Origin: Archangium gephyra
GTDB taxonomy: Bacteria; Myxococcota; Myxococcia; Myxococcales; Myxococcaceae
Assembly (NCBI RefSeq): GCF_001027285.1
Contig: NZ_CP011509.1
Location: 298,501-362,500 of the forward strand
DNA: 64,000 bases
Direction of reading: 5' to 3'
Below the pieces are notes generated by a model. It was not told where the DNA came from and did not search any database. It saw only the letters and a list, made by a program, of their open reading frames with translations. The translations under genes were made by a program, and so were the position numbers. Positions 28,524 through 37,946 of this stretch are shown here, piece by piece (positions within the stretch are counted from its first letter, which is position 1; the number at the start of each line of letters is the position of its first letter).

Positions 28524-29675
28524 TCACGCATGCCCGTGCGGCAGCAGCACGCACTTGATGCACCCATCCAGCTTCTTCTCGAAGAGCTCGTACGCCCGCG
28601 GCAGCTCGGCCAGCGGGAAGCGGTGCGTGATGATGCCCTTGGCGTCGATGCGCCCCGCGCGGATGTGCTCCAGCAGGTGCGGCATGTAGCGCTTCACGTT
28701 GCACTGGCCCATCCGCAACGTCAGTCCCTTGTTCATCGCCGTGCCGATCGCCACCATGTTCCACGGCGGGCCGTACACGCCGATGATGGAGACGGTGCCG
28801 CCCTTGCGCGCGGACTGAATCGCCCAGTTGATGGCCGTGGGCGAGCCCGCCTCCAGCTTCAGCTTCACCCCCAGGATGCTGTGCATCGCCGAGCCCTCGG
28901 CCTCCAGGCCCACCGCGTCGATGCACACGTCCGGCCCGCGCCCCTGCGTCAGCTCCTTCAGGGTGGCGACGACGTTCTCCTCGTCCTTGAAGTTGATCGT
29001 CTCCACCTGGGCGTACTTGCGCGCGAAGTCCAACCGGTACTCCAGGCTGTCCACGGCGATGACGCGGCCGGCGCCCAGGAGCCACGCCGACTTCATGGCG
29101 AACATGCCCACCGGGCCGGCGCCGAACACCACCACCGTGTCCCCCGGCTGGATGTTGCCCATCTCCGCCCCCTGGTAGCCCGTGGGCAGGATGTCACTGA
29201 GGAAGAGCACCTCCTCCTCGTCCATGTCGTCGGGAATCTTCATGGGCCCCACGTCCGCGAAGGGCACGCGCACGTACTGCGCCTGGCCGCCCTCGTAGCC
29301 GCCCGTGGTGTGCGAATACCCATACACCCCCGAGGCCATCTCGCTGTTGGGGTTGGTGTTCTCGCAGCACGCCGTCAGCCCGCGCTTGCAGTAGAAGCAG
29401 GTGCCGCACGAGATGTTGAAGGGCACCACCACCCGGTCCCCCGGCTTGAGGGTGCGCACCGAGGAGCCCACCTCCTCCACCACCCCGGCGAACTCGTGGC
29501 CGAAGGTGCACCCCACGCGCGTGTCCGTGATGAAGCCGTGCAGCAGGTGCAGGTCCGAGCCGCAGATGGCCGAGCGCGTCACCCGGATGATGGCGTCATT
29601 GGGGTGGAGGATGACCGGGTCCGGCTTGTTCCCCACCGAGACGCGGTAGGGGCCCTCGTAGATCATGGCTTGCAT
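28524..29675 (-). CDS. Zinc-dependent alcohol dehydrogenase (FDH-like medium-chain family)
   Basis: 383 residues. The catalytic zinc site is seen in AICGSDLHLLHG and GHEFAGVVEEVG. The structural zinc-like cysteines are in CGTCFYCKRGLTACCE. The NAD loop is VVVFGAGPVGMFAMKSAWLLGA with Asp in AVDSLEYRL, favouring NAD. The overall pattern matches the glutathione-independent formaldehyde/alcohol dehydrogenase group of the MDR superfamily. The precise substrate is uncertain. A small unknown gene follows in the same operon. Confidence 0.92.
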   Translation of the reverse strand: MQAMIYEGPYRVSVGNKPDPVILHPNDAIIRVTRSAICGSDLHLLHGFITDTRVGCTFGHEFAGVVEEVGSSVRTLKPGDRVVVPFNISCGTCFYCKRGLTACCENTNPNSEMASGVYGYSHTTGGYEGGQAQYVRVPFADVGPMKIPDDMDEEEVLFLSDILPTGYQGAEMGNIQPGDTVVVFGAGPVGMFAMKSAWLLGAGRVIAVDSLEYRLDFARKYAQVETINFKDEENVVATLKELTQGRGPDVCIDAVGLEAEGSAMHSILGVKLKLEAGSPTAINWAIQSARKGGTVSIIGVYGPPWNMVAIGTAMNKGLTLRMGQCNVKRYMPHLLEHIRAGRIDAKGIITHRFPLAELPRAYELFEKKLDGCIKCVLLPHGHA

Positions 29676-29954
29676 TGTCCGCTTCCCTCCCTTTCGCCGT
29701 CCCTCAGCCCACGGCGGTGCACCGACAAGCTACGCACCGCGCCAGCGGGGAGGGCCTGGGCACGAGCGGGCCCCGAAACCCGCTCCGTCCCAGCAACGGC
29801 CACCAGAGGGCTCCCCTGCCCGGCCGCCCGCTTGCGCGCCGCGGCACGTCCGTACAGGCAATCCCCATCCGTTCAATGACGTGCTCCAGCGCCCGGGAAC
29901 GGCTGTTCCCCCGACGAGGCCAGGCCGTACACTCTGGAGCGGGAGAGCCACCAC

Positions 29955-30896
29955 GTGTTGCCCTACTTCCCCTTCGAGCAGGACAGCTACGCGATGACGC
30001 TGGGCGTGCGGGCGCTGCGGCCCGGCGAGTCCCTCATCGAGGTGGACGAGGCGCACTACGTCCGGGAGCTCGCGCTCAAGGAGGCCAACCTCTCCGCCAA
30101 CCCGCGCGCCCGCTTCCAGGCCGGGCCCGGCACCGAGCCCCACCAGTGGGAGACGGTGACGGAGCTGCTGCCCCTCATGGCGCGCCATCATCCCCAGCAC
30201 TTCGCCTTGGAGGTGGAGGGCGGGCGCTGGCACTGGCGCAACCTGCTGCTCGGCACCGAGGCGCGCTTCACCCCGGGGGACCCGGGCAGCCTGCCGCTGG
30301 CGCCGCTGGATTGGCTGGGCCGGCAGGTGCAGGAGGACCTGTTGCTGATGGACGGCACGCGCGAGGGCCTGCCCATGATGGCCGGGCAGCTGTGCTTCCC
30401 CTCCATGTGGAGCCTGGAGGAGAAGATGGGGCGCTCGCTGCTGGACATCCACGCGCCGGTGCCGGGCTTCGGCGCGAAGCTGGGCGCGGCCACCACGCGG
30501 CTGATGGAGGGACTGAAACCCGGGCGCACCGTCACCCGCTGCAACTGGGCCCTCACCGTGACGGACCGGATGGACCTGGAGCCCTGGAGCTTCCCCGAGT
30601 GGCGGCACCTCTTCGAGGGAATCACGCCGGACAACGCGGGGGAGCGGTGCTTCCTGCGGCTGGAGCGGCAGACGCTCTCGTTGATGCCGCGCACGGGCGC
30701 CATCCTCTTCACCATCCACACCTACCGCGCCCCCGTGGCCGCCGAGGTGGAGGATCCCGCGCGCCGCCGCCGGCTCGCCAACGTGCTGCGCACCGTGCCC
30801 GCCGACACGAGCACCTACAAGCGAATCACCCCGTTCCTCGCGCCGCTGCTGGCCTGGCTCGACGCCGAGCCCGTGCCCCGGGCGGTCAACTCCTGA
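29955..30896 (+). CDS. DUF3445 heme-dependent oxidative N-demethylase family protein
   Basis: 313 residues starting at GTG (29955) with a GGGAGAG element upstream. The sequence follows DUF3445: GVRALRPGESLIEVD, an FALEVEGGRWHWRN strand, LAPLDWLGRQVQEDLLLM, CFPSMWSLEEKMG, IHAPVPG and the late LERQTLSLMPRTGAILFTIHTYRAP. Studied members bind heme with a PAS-like fold and take part in oxidative removal of N-methyl groups. The gene stands between a divergent dehydrogenase gene and a membrane-protein gene with no obvious operon. Substrate unknown. Confidence 0.85.
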   Translation: MLPYFPFEQDSYAMTLGVRALRPGESLIEVDEAHYVRELALKEANLSANPRARFQAGPGTEPHQWETVTELLPLMARHHPQHFALEVEGGRWHWRNLLLGTEARFTPGDPGSLPLAPLDWLGRQVQEDLLLMDGTREGLPMMAGQLCFPSMWSLEEKMGRSLLDIHAPVPGFGAKLGAATTRLMEGLKPGRTVTRCNWALTVTDRMDLEPWSFPEWRHLFEGITPDNAGERCFLRLERQTLSLMPRTGAILFTIHTYRAPVAAEVEDPARRRRLANVLRTVPADTSTYKRITPFLAPLLAWLDAEPVPRAVNS

Positions 30897-30971
30897 CGGC
30901 GGCACGAGGACAAGGCTTCCCGCCGCGCCGTGGAACAGCGAATACTCCGGCATCCTGGTCGGAGGAGTTCC

Positions 30972-33194
30972 ATGAGACGGACAACGGGCCTGCTTCCTCT
31001 CTGCCTCACGCTGTGGCTCGCGACCCCGGCCCTGGCCAGGGACCTGGTGCAGCTGCCGGCGGGCCAGGTCTACTCGGTGAAGGTGGACGCGGACGTACGG
31101 ACGCTGTGGATTGCCCTCACCGCGCCCGCGGGCGGTACCCTGAACGGACTGGACGTCGGCCAGAAGCCCATCGACGTGGGGCTCGGTGACTGGCACGACA
31201 ACGCGCTGCGCGAGGCCTTCACCGCCACGCTCTCCGAGTCCTCTCCGGGGCAGCACCCCGGCATCGCGCTGAAGGTCGAGCTCGCGCAGTTGCCGCAGCC
31301 CGGCACCTATGACGTGCAGCTCTCCTTGAAGCAGGGACAGGAGCAACAATTCCTGAAGCTGCAGGTGGTCGTCCCCGAGGCCAAACTCCGGGAGCAGGCC
31401 GCGCCGCTGATGGAGCGGGTCATCTACCCGTTCTTCGGCGTCAAGGACACCCCGGGCCTCTTCACGCTCTCGGAAACCAGTGGACGCTCGCGGGTGACGA
31501 ACCTGTCCATCCAGCCCGTCACCGCGGCCACCTCGGGAGAGACCACCCTCACCGGACACCTGCGCTTCGACACGGCTTCCGGCAATCCACCCGTCCCGGT
31601 GGTCATCCCGCCGGGGGGCGCGGCGAACATCCCCTACTCGGTGAGCGGGGACTTCCCGGTGGGCACCGCGAAGGGCAGCGTGGAGCTGCGCTCGCCCCAG
31701 CTCCAGACGCCGCTCACCGTCACCTACGAGGTCCGCACCCGGAGGACGGTGCTCTGGGTCCCCATCCTCCTCCTCCTGGGCCTGTTGACCGGCTACCTGC
31801 TGCGCACCTGGCTCAAGTACCAGGTGGAGCTGAACGAGAAGCGCGTGGCGGCGGAGTCACTCCGGCTGAAGCTCGAGGAGGAGCGGCGCCTGCGCCCGGA
31901 CCCGCTCTACCTGGCGTCGCTGGCGGAGGTGGACGCGCCGCTCGCGCAGCTGCAGACGCTGGACGTGAAGGGCCTCTCCGAGCAGCTCCCCCAGGCGGAG
32001 CAGAAGTTCGAAGCAGCCCGCGCGGAGTTCAACAAGCGCCAGGCCGAGACCCAGGCCCGGCTCACGGAGGCGGAACAGCTCCTCTCCATCGCCTGGTCAC
32101 TCCCTCCTTCCGTCCAGGAGACGCTCGGGAAGGCGCGCGAGGCGCTCGGTGCCAGCCGGAAGTTGCTCGAGTCCAACTCCGTGGTGGCGGCGGACCAGGA
32201 GCTCAAGAGCCAGCTCGCGTCACTCGCCCAGCGGCTCCGGGAGAAGCTCCGGGCCTGGCGGAGGTCCGTGGACGGCCAGCTCGCGCGCTTCGACGATGCG
32301 CCGCTGCCCCTGCGCGAGCAGGACCAGAAGACCCTCTCCACGCAGATGGAGCACCTCCACGATGCCTTGAGGAAGATTCCCCTGGACGCGGCCCAGCTCG
32401 ACCTGCGCGCCGTGCTCTCGGACACCCACGATGCGCGCACGATGTTGATCAACACCGAGCCCCAGCTCCGTGACCAGCTGCAGCGGCTCCTCAACGGTGT
32501 GCGGGACGTGTTCGACGCCGGGGGTGTGCCACTGACCGGCCTGGAGCAGGAGCTCCAGGAGTGGTCCCGCCAGCCGAGCGACAAGGTGGAGGACGAGCTG
32601 GAGTGGCTCATCAACCGGAGCCGTCCCTTGGAGCGGGTGTTGAAGCAGGTGATGGTGGCGCAGCTCGGGAGCCCACTGGATGAGGCGGCGCGGGGGCTCA
32701 TCGACCAACGGCGCTACGTGGACCTCGCGGCGCTGGTGGTCAAACACAAGCAGGAGACGGAGGCGGCCCAGCGCGGCTCGCCGATCCTCGAGTCCTTCTC
32801 CGGAGATGATGCGCCGACACCACCGCCCGCCGTCGCGATTCCCCTCCCCGCCGTCCCCACCATCCCACCGGTGGCCTTTCCGGAGACCCCGCGTGGGTTG
32901 CTCGGGGCGCTCCCCGAGGCCCTGAGCCGCCTGCTCGAGCGGCTCCGGGAGCCGGCGGCCCCCGTCTCCCCCGCCGTTGGCCATGCACTGGCATTCAAGG
33001 CCCTGCTGTGGGCCCGGGCCGCGAGGACGCTCATCGCGGGCATCGGCATCCTCGCGGTGGGCTACTTCCTGTTCGCCGAGAAGTTCACCGGCACCGTCCA
33101 GGAGATGGCCGCGGTGTTCGTCTGGGGCTTCACCATCGACGTCAGCGTGGATGCCCTGGTGGACGTCATGTCCAAGGGAATCAAGCAGGCGTAG
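30972..33194 (+). CDS. Membrane-anchored coiled-coil protein, unknown function
   Basis: 740 residues. The signal peptide MRRTTGLLPLCLTLWLATPALA leads into an extracytoplasmic region of about 230 residues that looks beta-rich and immunoglobulin-like (LPQPGTYDVQLSLKQGQ; TGHLRFDTASG). Then comes a membrane helix (TVLWVPILLLLGLLTGYLL) and a long cytoplasmic coiled coil (about 275-610; KLEEERRLRPD, QAEQKFEAARAEFNKRQAETQ). A Pro-rich linker leads to two more helices near the C-terminus (TLIAGIGILAVGYFLFA; AAVFVWGFTIDVSVDAL). ATG 30972 follows GGAGGAG. A small gene begins five bases after the stop. No family recognised. Confidence 0.82.
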   Translation: MRRTTGLLPLCLTLWLATPALARDLVQLPAGQVYSVKVDADVRTLWIALTAPAGGTLNGLDVGQKPIDVGLGDWHDNALREAFTATLSESSPGQHPGIALKVELAQLPQPGTYDVQLSLKQGQEQQFLKLQVVVPEAKLREQAAPLMERVIYPFFGVKDTPGLFTLSETSGRSRVTNLSIQPVTAATSGETTLTGHLRFDTASGNPPVPVVIPPGGAANIPYSVSGDFPVGTAKGSVELRSPQLQTPLTVTYEVRTRRTVLWVPILLLLGLLTGYLLRTWLKYQVELNEKRVAAESLRLKLEEERRLRPDPLYLASLAEVDAPLAQLQTLDVKGLSEQLPQAEQKFEAARAEFNKRQAETQARLTEAEQLLSIAWSLPPSVQETLGKAREALGASRKLLESNSVVAADQELKSQLASLAQRLREKLRAWRRSVDGQLARFDDAPLPLREQDQKTLSTQMEHLHDALRKIPLDAAQLDLRAVLSDTHDARTMLINTEPQLRDQLQRLLNGVRDVFDAGGVPLTGLEQELQEWSRQPSDKVEDELEWLINRSRPLERVLKQVMVAQLGSPLDEAARGLIDQRRYVDLAALVVKHKQETEAAQRGSPILESFSGDDAPTPPPAVAIPLPAVPTIPPVAFPETPRGLLGALPEALSRLLERLREPAAPVSPAVGHALAFKALLWARAARTLIAGIGILAVGYFLFAEKFTGTVQEMAAVFVWGFTIDVSVDALVDVMSKGIKQA

Positions 33195-33198
33195 GACG

Positions 33199-33705
33199 AT
33201 GACTCCGACCCCAGAGCAGCTCCTCTCCATCGCAAGAGAGTACTGGCGCCCGGACAGGTACCAGCATCTCACGCAGGAGCCAAGCCCCGAGGCCCACAAG
33301 CTCGAAGCACGCTGGAGGGAAGCACTCCAGAAGGTCGACCGCTGGCATGCGTTCCTGACCGACCTCAAGCAGGTGCTTCCCGACTTCACCATTGGAGATG
33401 GCACCGCGACTCCGGATGCCTGCTTCCGCTGTGTCGCCTACCCCGTCAAGGGCCGGCCACTGCCTCCCTTCGATTGGGTCGTCGTGGGCTGCATCAGCAT
33501 CCTGGCGCCCGTCTACATGGTCTACGGAGTCGAATTCGAGCAAGCCGGCAAGGCGCGGCTCGGCTCCAGGGTCAGCTTCGAGCCCCTCCCTCCCCAGATG
33601 AGGTCCCCAGCGGACATCTTCGCCAGGAAGATAGAAGAGACCTTCGGCGTCAGCGCGCTCCCGCGTGAAGTCGCCGAAATCCCCGTCCCGCTCGTCGTGG
33701 AATAG
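33199..33705 (+). CDS. Small partner protein of the coiled-coil membrane protein, unknown
   Basis: 168 residues, cytosolic by sequence, starting five bases after the stop of the preceding membrane protein, so almost certainly co-transcribed. It contains a central beta-rich stretch (DWVVVGCISILAPVYMVYGVEFE) and ends with EETFGVSALPREVAEIPVPLVVE. I recognise no family. Its size and tail-end position are like those of immunity or adaptor proteins, but nothing in the sequence proves it. Confidence 0.75.
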   Translation: MTPTPEQLLSIAREYWRPDRYQHLTQEPSPEAHKLEARWREALQKVDRWHAFLTDLKQVLPDFTIGDGTATPDACFRCVAYPVKGRPLPPFDWVVVGCISILAPVYMVYGVEFEQAGKARLGSRVSFEPLPPQMRSPADIFARKIEETFGVSALPREVAEIPVPLVVE

Positions 33706-33790
33706 AAGGAGCCTCCAGAAACGCTGCTCTTTCACGCACTCTTCTCGAACCAGCCCGAGAACGTGCCGTGATGACGTCTCCGCAAGCCCT

Positions 33791-35020
33791 TCAGGAACAG
33801 ACGCCGATCGGGATGTACCGGCACATGCCATCCGCCCCGCAGGTATCCGTGGTGCACGCCTTCCCGTCATTGCACTTGCCGTTGTCCACGGCGTCGTTGG
33901 GGCACGTGGCACTCGTACCCGTGCACTTCTCCACGACATCGCAGTCCCCCCGCGCCGCGCGGCAGACGTAGCCCGCGGGCCGCAGACTGTTCGCCGGGCA
34001 CACCGGATTCACCCCATCACACGTCTCGGCCGCGTCGCAGGCACCCGACGACGCATTGCACACCGTCCCCGCCGCCACCTTGCGGTCCCCGGGGCATGCG
34101 GCGCCCTGGCCATCGCACCGCTCCTCCACATCACACGCGCCGCGTGAGGGCCGGCAGACGATGTCATTGCCGATGCGCTTGTCCGCGGGGCACACGCCCG
34201 CGCCGCACACCTCCTCCTGGTCACACACGCCCGCCGCCGCGCGGCACGTCCTGCCCTGACAGTCCGGGTCCGCGCAGTCCACGAGCCCGTCGCAGTCGTC
34301 ATCCCTTCCGTCCCCACACGTCTGCTCGGTGGCGCCTCCCGGGCAGGCACAGCTCGCGCCTCCGCACACCTTCCCGTTGGCGCCACAGGACTTCGCCTCG
34401 CAATCCGGGTCCACGCAATCCACGAGCCCATCACAGTCATTGTCCTGCCCGTCGGTGCACCGGCTCTCGGCCTGCTCCGTCTTCGCGCACACGCACGTGC
34501 CCGTCGCCGTGTCACACCGGGGCGTCGGCCCTCCGCACTGCGCATCCCCCACGCAGCTCACACAGGTGCGCCGGGCCGCATCGCACAGCCCGGAGCAGCT
34601 CTCACACGCCGCGCCCCCCTTGCCGCAGGACGCGTTCGCCGAGCCCGGCATGCACGTGTTCCCCTGGCAGCAACCGTCCGCGCAGGACTTCGCGTCGCAG
34701 ACGCACTGGCCACCCGCGCAGCGCTGCCCCTGCCCGCACGTCTCGCACGCGCCCCACGTCCCGCCCGCCCCGCACGTCTGCACTCCCGCGCAGCCCTCCT
34801 CGCAGGAGCGCTTCGCCCCCACCGTGCACCGCTCCTCCTCCACCTCCTTGGCACACACGCCGGCAACGCACTGCTGGCCGCTGGGACACTCCCAGCCCTG
34901 CTCGGGTGCACACCGCAGTTCTCCGGGCTCCACCGGCCCGCAGCCCACGGCCACTCCCAGCCACCACACGCAGCACAGCAGCCACCGCGCGCCCACCCCT
35001 GCTCCCACGCCTCGATCCAT
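33791..35020 (-). CDS. Cysteine-rich MopE/disintegrin-like lipoprotein
   Basis: 409 residues, very rich in Cys. The N-terminus (ARWLLCCVWWLGVAVGCG) is a signal peptide with a lipobox-like Cys. Two copies of the metal-binding motif found in MopE-like proteins (DGQDNDCDGLVDCVDPDC and DGRDDDCDGLVDCADPDC) are present. After them come about three disintegrin-like repeats of roughly 35 residues with the pattern VCxxxxGxCDxxExCxG...CP. Such outer-surface proteins are abundant in myxobacteria and are thought to bind calcium or copper and be disulfide-stabilised outside the cytoplasm. Start at 35020; the longer upstream frame is not credible. Confidence 0.86.
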   Translation of the reverse strand: MDRGVGAGVGARWLLCCVWWLGVAVGCGPVEPGELRCAPEQGWECPSGQQCVAGVCAKEVEEERCTVGAKRSCEEGCAGVQTCGAGGTWGACETCGQGQRCAGGQCVCDAKSCADGCCQGNTCMPGSANASCGKGGAACESCSGLCDAARRTCVSCVGDAQCGGPTPRCDTATGTCVCAKTEQAESRCTDGQDNDCDGLVDCVDPDCEAKSCGANGKVCGGASCACPGGATEQTCGDGRDDDCDGLVDCADPDCQGRTCRAAAGVCDQEEVCGAGVCPADKRIGNDIVCRPSRGACDVEERCDGQGAACPGDRKVAAGTVCNASSGACDAAETCDGVNPVCPANSLRPAGYVCRAARGDCDVVEKCTGTSATCPNDAVDNGKCNDGKACTTDTCGADGMCRYIPIGVCS

Positions 35021-35185
35021 GACGATGACTCCCCAACCCTGGCACCACGCCAGCGAATGTTTCGGAGAGCCGCTCGAAGCAACCGCCCTGCCAACGCCAT
35101 CCTCCGAGGGAAGACACGCCCCCTTCCACCTCCCTGGCCATCCTCCGCGGGAGATGCTCATCCCGCCGGAGCGACAGCTCACCTG

Positions 35186-35767
35186 TCACCGGCTCGCCGG
35201 AGTCCGCTCCAACCAGAGCAGGCCCAGCTCGAGCGGCACCGCGTCGAAGGGCTCGGCGCGCACCGGCTGCTCGCCCTCGTGTGTCGCGGTGAGCACCCAA
35301 CCGGACGGCCCCCGCCGGTACACCTCCAGGGTGCGCGCCAGCGGGTCGATGAGCCACGCGTACACCACGCCCTCGCGGTGATAGATGGGCAGCTTGCGCT
35401 CGCGGTCGATGGAGGCCGTGGAGGGAGAGAGCACCTCCCCCACCCAGTCCGGCGCGAGTGTCGTGAAGGGTTCTTCGGGGGAAGGGAGCTTCGGCATGCG
35501 CTCGCGGCGCCAACCGGCCAGGTCCGGCACGAGGATGTCCCGGCCCAGGTGCAGCTCCGGCTCATAGAGAATCCACCACCCACCGGGCCCACCCCGCCCC
35601 AGCCGGAAGGGCCCCCCCAGCTCGACGCTCAACACGTAGCCCACATTGGCGTGCCCCAGGGCCGGCCTCGGCGAGGCCACCAGCTCGTCCTCCAGGATCT
35701 CGCCCACCCACCCGACCGGCAGCGCCTCGAGGTCCTCGTAGGTCGCCGGCTTCTTCCCCTTCGCCAT
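35186..35767 (-). CDS. Uma2-family putative endonuclease (PD-(D/E)XK fold)
   Basis: 193 residues, the usual size for Uma2 (DUF820) proteins, a restriction-endonuclease-fold family widespread in myxobacteria and cyanobacteria. Family marks: TYEDLEALPVGWVGEILEDELVASP, YEPELHLGRDILVPDLAGWRRER with the active-site Asp, the Glu in WVGEVLSPSTASIDRERK and the Lys that follows, and LIDPLARTLEVYR. The biological role of the family is unsettled. The ATG at 35767 is preferred over one further upstream. Confidence 0.9.
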   Translation of the reverse strand: MAKGKKPATYEDLEALPVGWVGEILEDELVASPRPALGHANVGYVLSVELGGPFRLGRGGPGGWWILYEPELHLGRDILVPDLAGWRRERMPKLPSPEEPFTTLAPDWVGEVLSPSTASIDRERKLPIYHREGVVYAWLIDPLARTLEVYRRGPSGWVLTATHEGEQPVRAEPFDAVPLELGLLWLERTPASR

Positions 35768-35963
35768 CGTCCGCCTCCTGGATCGTCCGGCGGGAGCCAA
35801 CTCCGCCGTGACCTCTCCAGTCTACCCCTCGGTCCGACATCTCAAGTAGGGTAGGGGCTCCTGGGGTGATGGGCAACGAGACAGGACAACCGGCCGCCGG
35901 GGCCCCCCGCCCGAGCCGCCCGCCTGGAAGACAGGCTCCTGCCCCAAGGGGCGCCGGGGCCTC

Positions 35964-36362
35964 TCACTCGCGGGACATGTTGCTGAGCTCGAGCCTCACG
36001 GCCGCGACCAGGGGAACCAGCATGATCGCGGGGGCCAGGAGGGCACCGGCCCCCAGCAACCCGACGAGCACCGGCAGCAGTCCCAGCAAGCTCACGCCGA
36101 GCGTCGCCCAGAAGGAGCCCCGTCCCGAGAGCAGGGCGTGGCCCCCGAACGCCCCCAACACCGCGCCCGGGGACGCCACCAGGGCGCCACACATCCAGGT
36201 CAGGTTCCCGATGAATCCGGCGGCCCTGCCCATCGGGTAGCCCAGGGACTTGTCGAGGGCATGGCCCCCCTCCATCCCGAGCCACGCCCCGAGCCCCAGC
36301 CCCACCCCGCCCGTCACCGCCGCGAAGAGACAGCGCGCCACATTGAAGTGCCTGGAACCCAT
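35964..36362 (-). CDS. Small multi-helix membrane protein
   Basis: 132 residues made largely of hydrophobic Gly/Ala-rich helices (CLFAAVTGGVGLGLGAWLG; GFIGNLTWMCGALVASPGAVLGAF; ATLGVSLLGLLPVLVGLLGAGALLAPAIMLV), consistent with four membrane spans. No family recognised. The start is 18 bp after the MocR-type regulator stop on the same strand, so they may be co-transcribed. The following 196 bp up to the Uma2 gene show no other feature. Confidence 0.72.
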   Translation of the reverse strand: MGSRHFNVARCLFAAVTGGVGLGLGAWLGMEGGHALDKSLGYPMGRAAGFIGNLTWMCGALVASPGAVLGAFGGHALLSGRGSFWATLGVSLLGLLPVLVGLLGAGALLAPAIMLVPLVAAVRLELSNMSRE

Positions 36363-36380
36363 GTGCTCGAGCCCTCCGGC

Positions 36381-37784
36381 TCAGACGATGGCGGCGAGGG
36401 GCTCGGGTCCGGCGTCGAGCACCTCGCGCAGCCGCTTCAAGCCCCGCTCCAGCTGCGCGCGCGTGCGCGGGGCGCCGATGCACACCCGCACCGCCGCCGG
36501 CACCGGCCCCGGCCCCGCGGTGAACAGCTCCGCCGACGACACCGACACCCCGTTGCGCCGCGCCTGCGCCACGAACTCCTCGCTGCGCCGGCCCTCGGGC
36601 AGGCCCAGCCACAGGTGGTAGAGCGGTGCCAGCGCCGCCCTCGGCAGCTCGCGCCCGAGCAGCCCGCGCACCAGCGCCAGCCGCTCGCCCACCTCCTGCC
36701 GCTGGCGCACCACCAGCTCATCCGCCGTCCCGTCCTCCACCCAGCGCGCCAGCACCTCCGCCATCAGCGGCGTCGTCATCAGCGAGGCCAGCCCCACCTC
36801 CTCGGCCAGCCGCTCGCCCCGCGCCCGCGCCGGCGCCACCAGGTAGCCCATCCGCAGCCCCGGGGTGAGCAGCTTGGACACCCCGGCGATGAAGTAGCTC
36901 GCCTCGGGCAGGAAGCTCGCCAGCGGGGGCGGCCGGCTCTCCGGCAGCAGCCCGTACGCGTCGTCCTCCAGCACCAGCACCCCGTACTTGCGCGCCACCT
37001 CGGCGATTCGCCGCCGCCGCGCCTCCGGCTGCACCACCCCCGTCGGGTTGTGGCACGTGGGCTGGGTGTAGAGCAGCTTCACGCCCACCCGGCACGCCGC
37101 CTCGAAGGCCTCGGGCACCAGCCCCTGCGCGTCCATGGCCACGCTCTGCAGCCGCAGCTGGAAGCGCCGCGCCAGCACCTTCACGCCCGGGTAGGTGAGC
37201 GCCTCGGTGGCCAGCGTGTCCCCCGGCTTGGTGAGCGCCGCCAGCGCCACCTCCATGGCATGGTGCCCGCCCGCGCACACCACCACCTGCTCCGGCTTGG
37301 CCTGCAGCCCGAAGCGCGAGGCCCACGCCGCTCCCGCGACGCGGTGCGCCGTGGTGCCCGCGGCCGGCTGGTAGGCCAGCAGCTCCGTCAACCGCTGCGT
37401 CCGTCCCAGCTCCTCCAGCGAGCGGCGCAGCGCCTGGCTGGCCGGGTCACCCTCGGGTGTCGCCGGGGCGTTGATGCCAAGCTCCACGGGCGAGTCGTCA
37501 TGCGCCAGGTCCACGGGCGAGGGCATGTGCACGGGCACCTCGCGGTCCCTCACGTACGTGCCCCGCCCCACCTCGCCGCTCACCAGGCCCCGCTTCTCCG
37601 CCTCGGCGTACGCGCGCGTCACCGTGCCCACCGTGACGCCCACGCGCTCGGCCAGCTCCCGGTGCGTGGGCAGCCGGGTCCCCGGACTCAGACGCCCCGC
37701 GTCAATGTCCTCCGAGAGAGCGTCCGCGATGGCCCGGTACAGGGGGCCATTGCGTCCTCGAAGCTCCGGCATCCAACTTGTCAT
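36381..37784 (-). CDS. MocR/PdxR-type GntR regulator with aminotransferase domain
   Basis: 467 residues. The N-terminal winged helix (about 1-78; LPTHRELAERVGVTVGTVTRAYAEAEKRGLV) is GntR type. A linker leads to a class I aminotransferase-like domain with YTQPTCHNPTG, LEDDAYGLL and the PLP Lys304 in GVSKLLTPGLRMGYL. MocR regulators sense amino-acid or vitamin B6 ligands through PLP and control adjacent genes. It is divergent from ilvE, and the space between has repeated GATTGTC motifs (see operator entry), so control of ilvE and of itself is likely. Start at ATG 37784. Confidence 0.93.
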   Translation of the reverse strand: MTSWMPELRGRNGPLYRAIADALSEDIDAGRLSPGTRLPTHRELAERVGVTVGTVTRAYAEAEKRGLVSGEVGRGTYVRDREVPVHMPSPVDLAHDDSPVELGINAPATPEGDPASQALRRSLEELGRTQRLTELLAYQPAAGTTAHRVAGAAWASRFGLQAKPEQVVVCAGGHHAMEVALAALTKPGDTLATEALTYPGVKVLARRFQLRLQSVAMDAQGLVPEAFEAACRVGVKLLYTQPTCHNPTGVVQPEARRRRIAEVARKYGVLVLEDDAYGLLPESRPPPLASFLPEASYFIAGVSKLLTPGLRMGYLVAPARARGERLAEEVGLASLMTTPLMAEVLARWVEDGTADELVVRQRQEVGERLALVRGLLGRELPRAALAPLYHLWLGLPEGRRSEEFVAQARRNGVSVSSAELFTAGPGPVPAAVRVCIGAPRTRAQLERGLKRLREVLDAGPEPLAAIV

Positions 37785-37785
37785 G

Positions 37786-37859
37786 GTGACAATCGATACA
37801 CTTGACGGAATACGGCTGCCAACGTAACTGATTGTCTCGATTCTACCCTGGATTGTCAC
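37786..37859. promoter_or_regulatory. Putative MocR operator region between the mocR-type gene and ilvE
   Basis: Three copies of GATTGTC lie here: one on the minus strand (37788-37794) and two on the plus strand (37830-37836 and 37851-37857). The two plus copies start 21 bp apart, two helical turns, the kind of direct-repeat spacing MocR proteins are known to use. The outermost two extend to a perfect 9-bp inverted pair (GTGACAATC at 37786-37794, GATTGTCAC at 37851-37859). The minus-strand copy abuts the regulator's start codon. Confidence 0.45.
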
Positions 37860-37946
37860 GACTTTCCGGGGCGGAAGCGCGAGCCACTGGGGCACCCCGG
37901 GCCCTGGACGGACGGTAGCCGTCCCCTCTGCACGAGGAGCCGAAGC

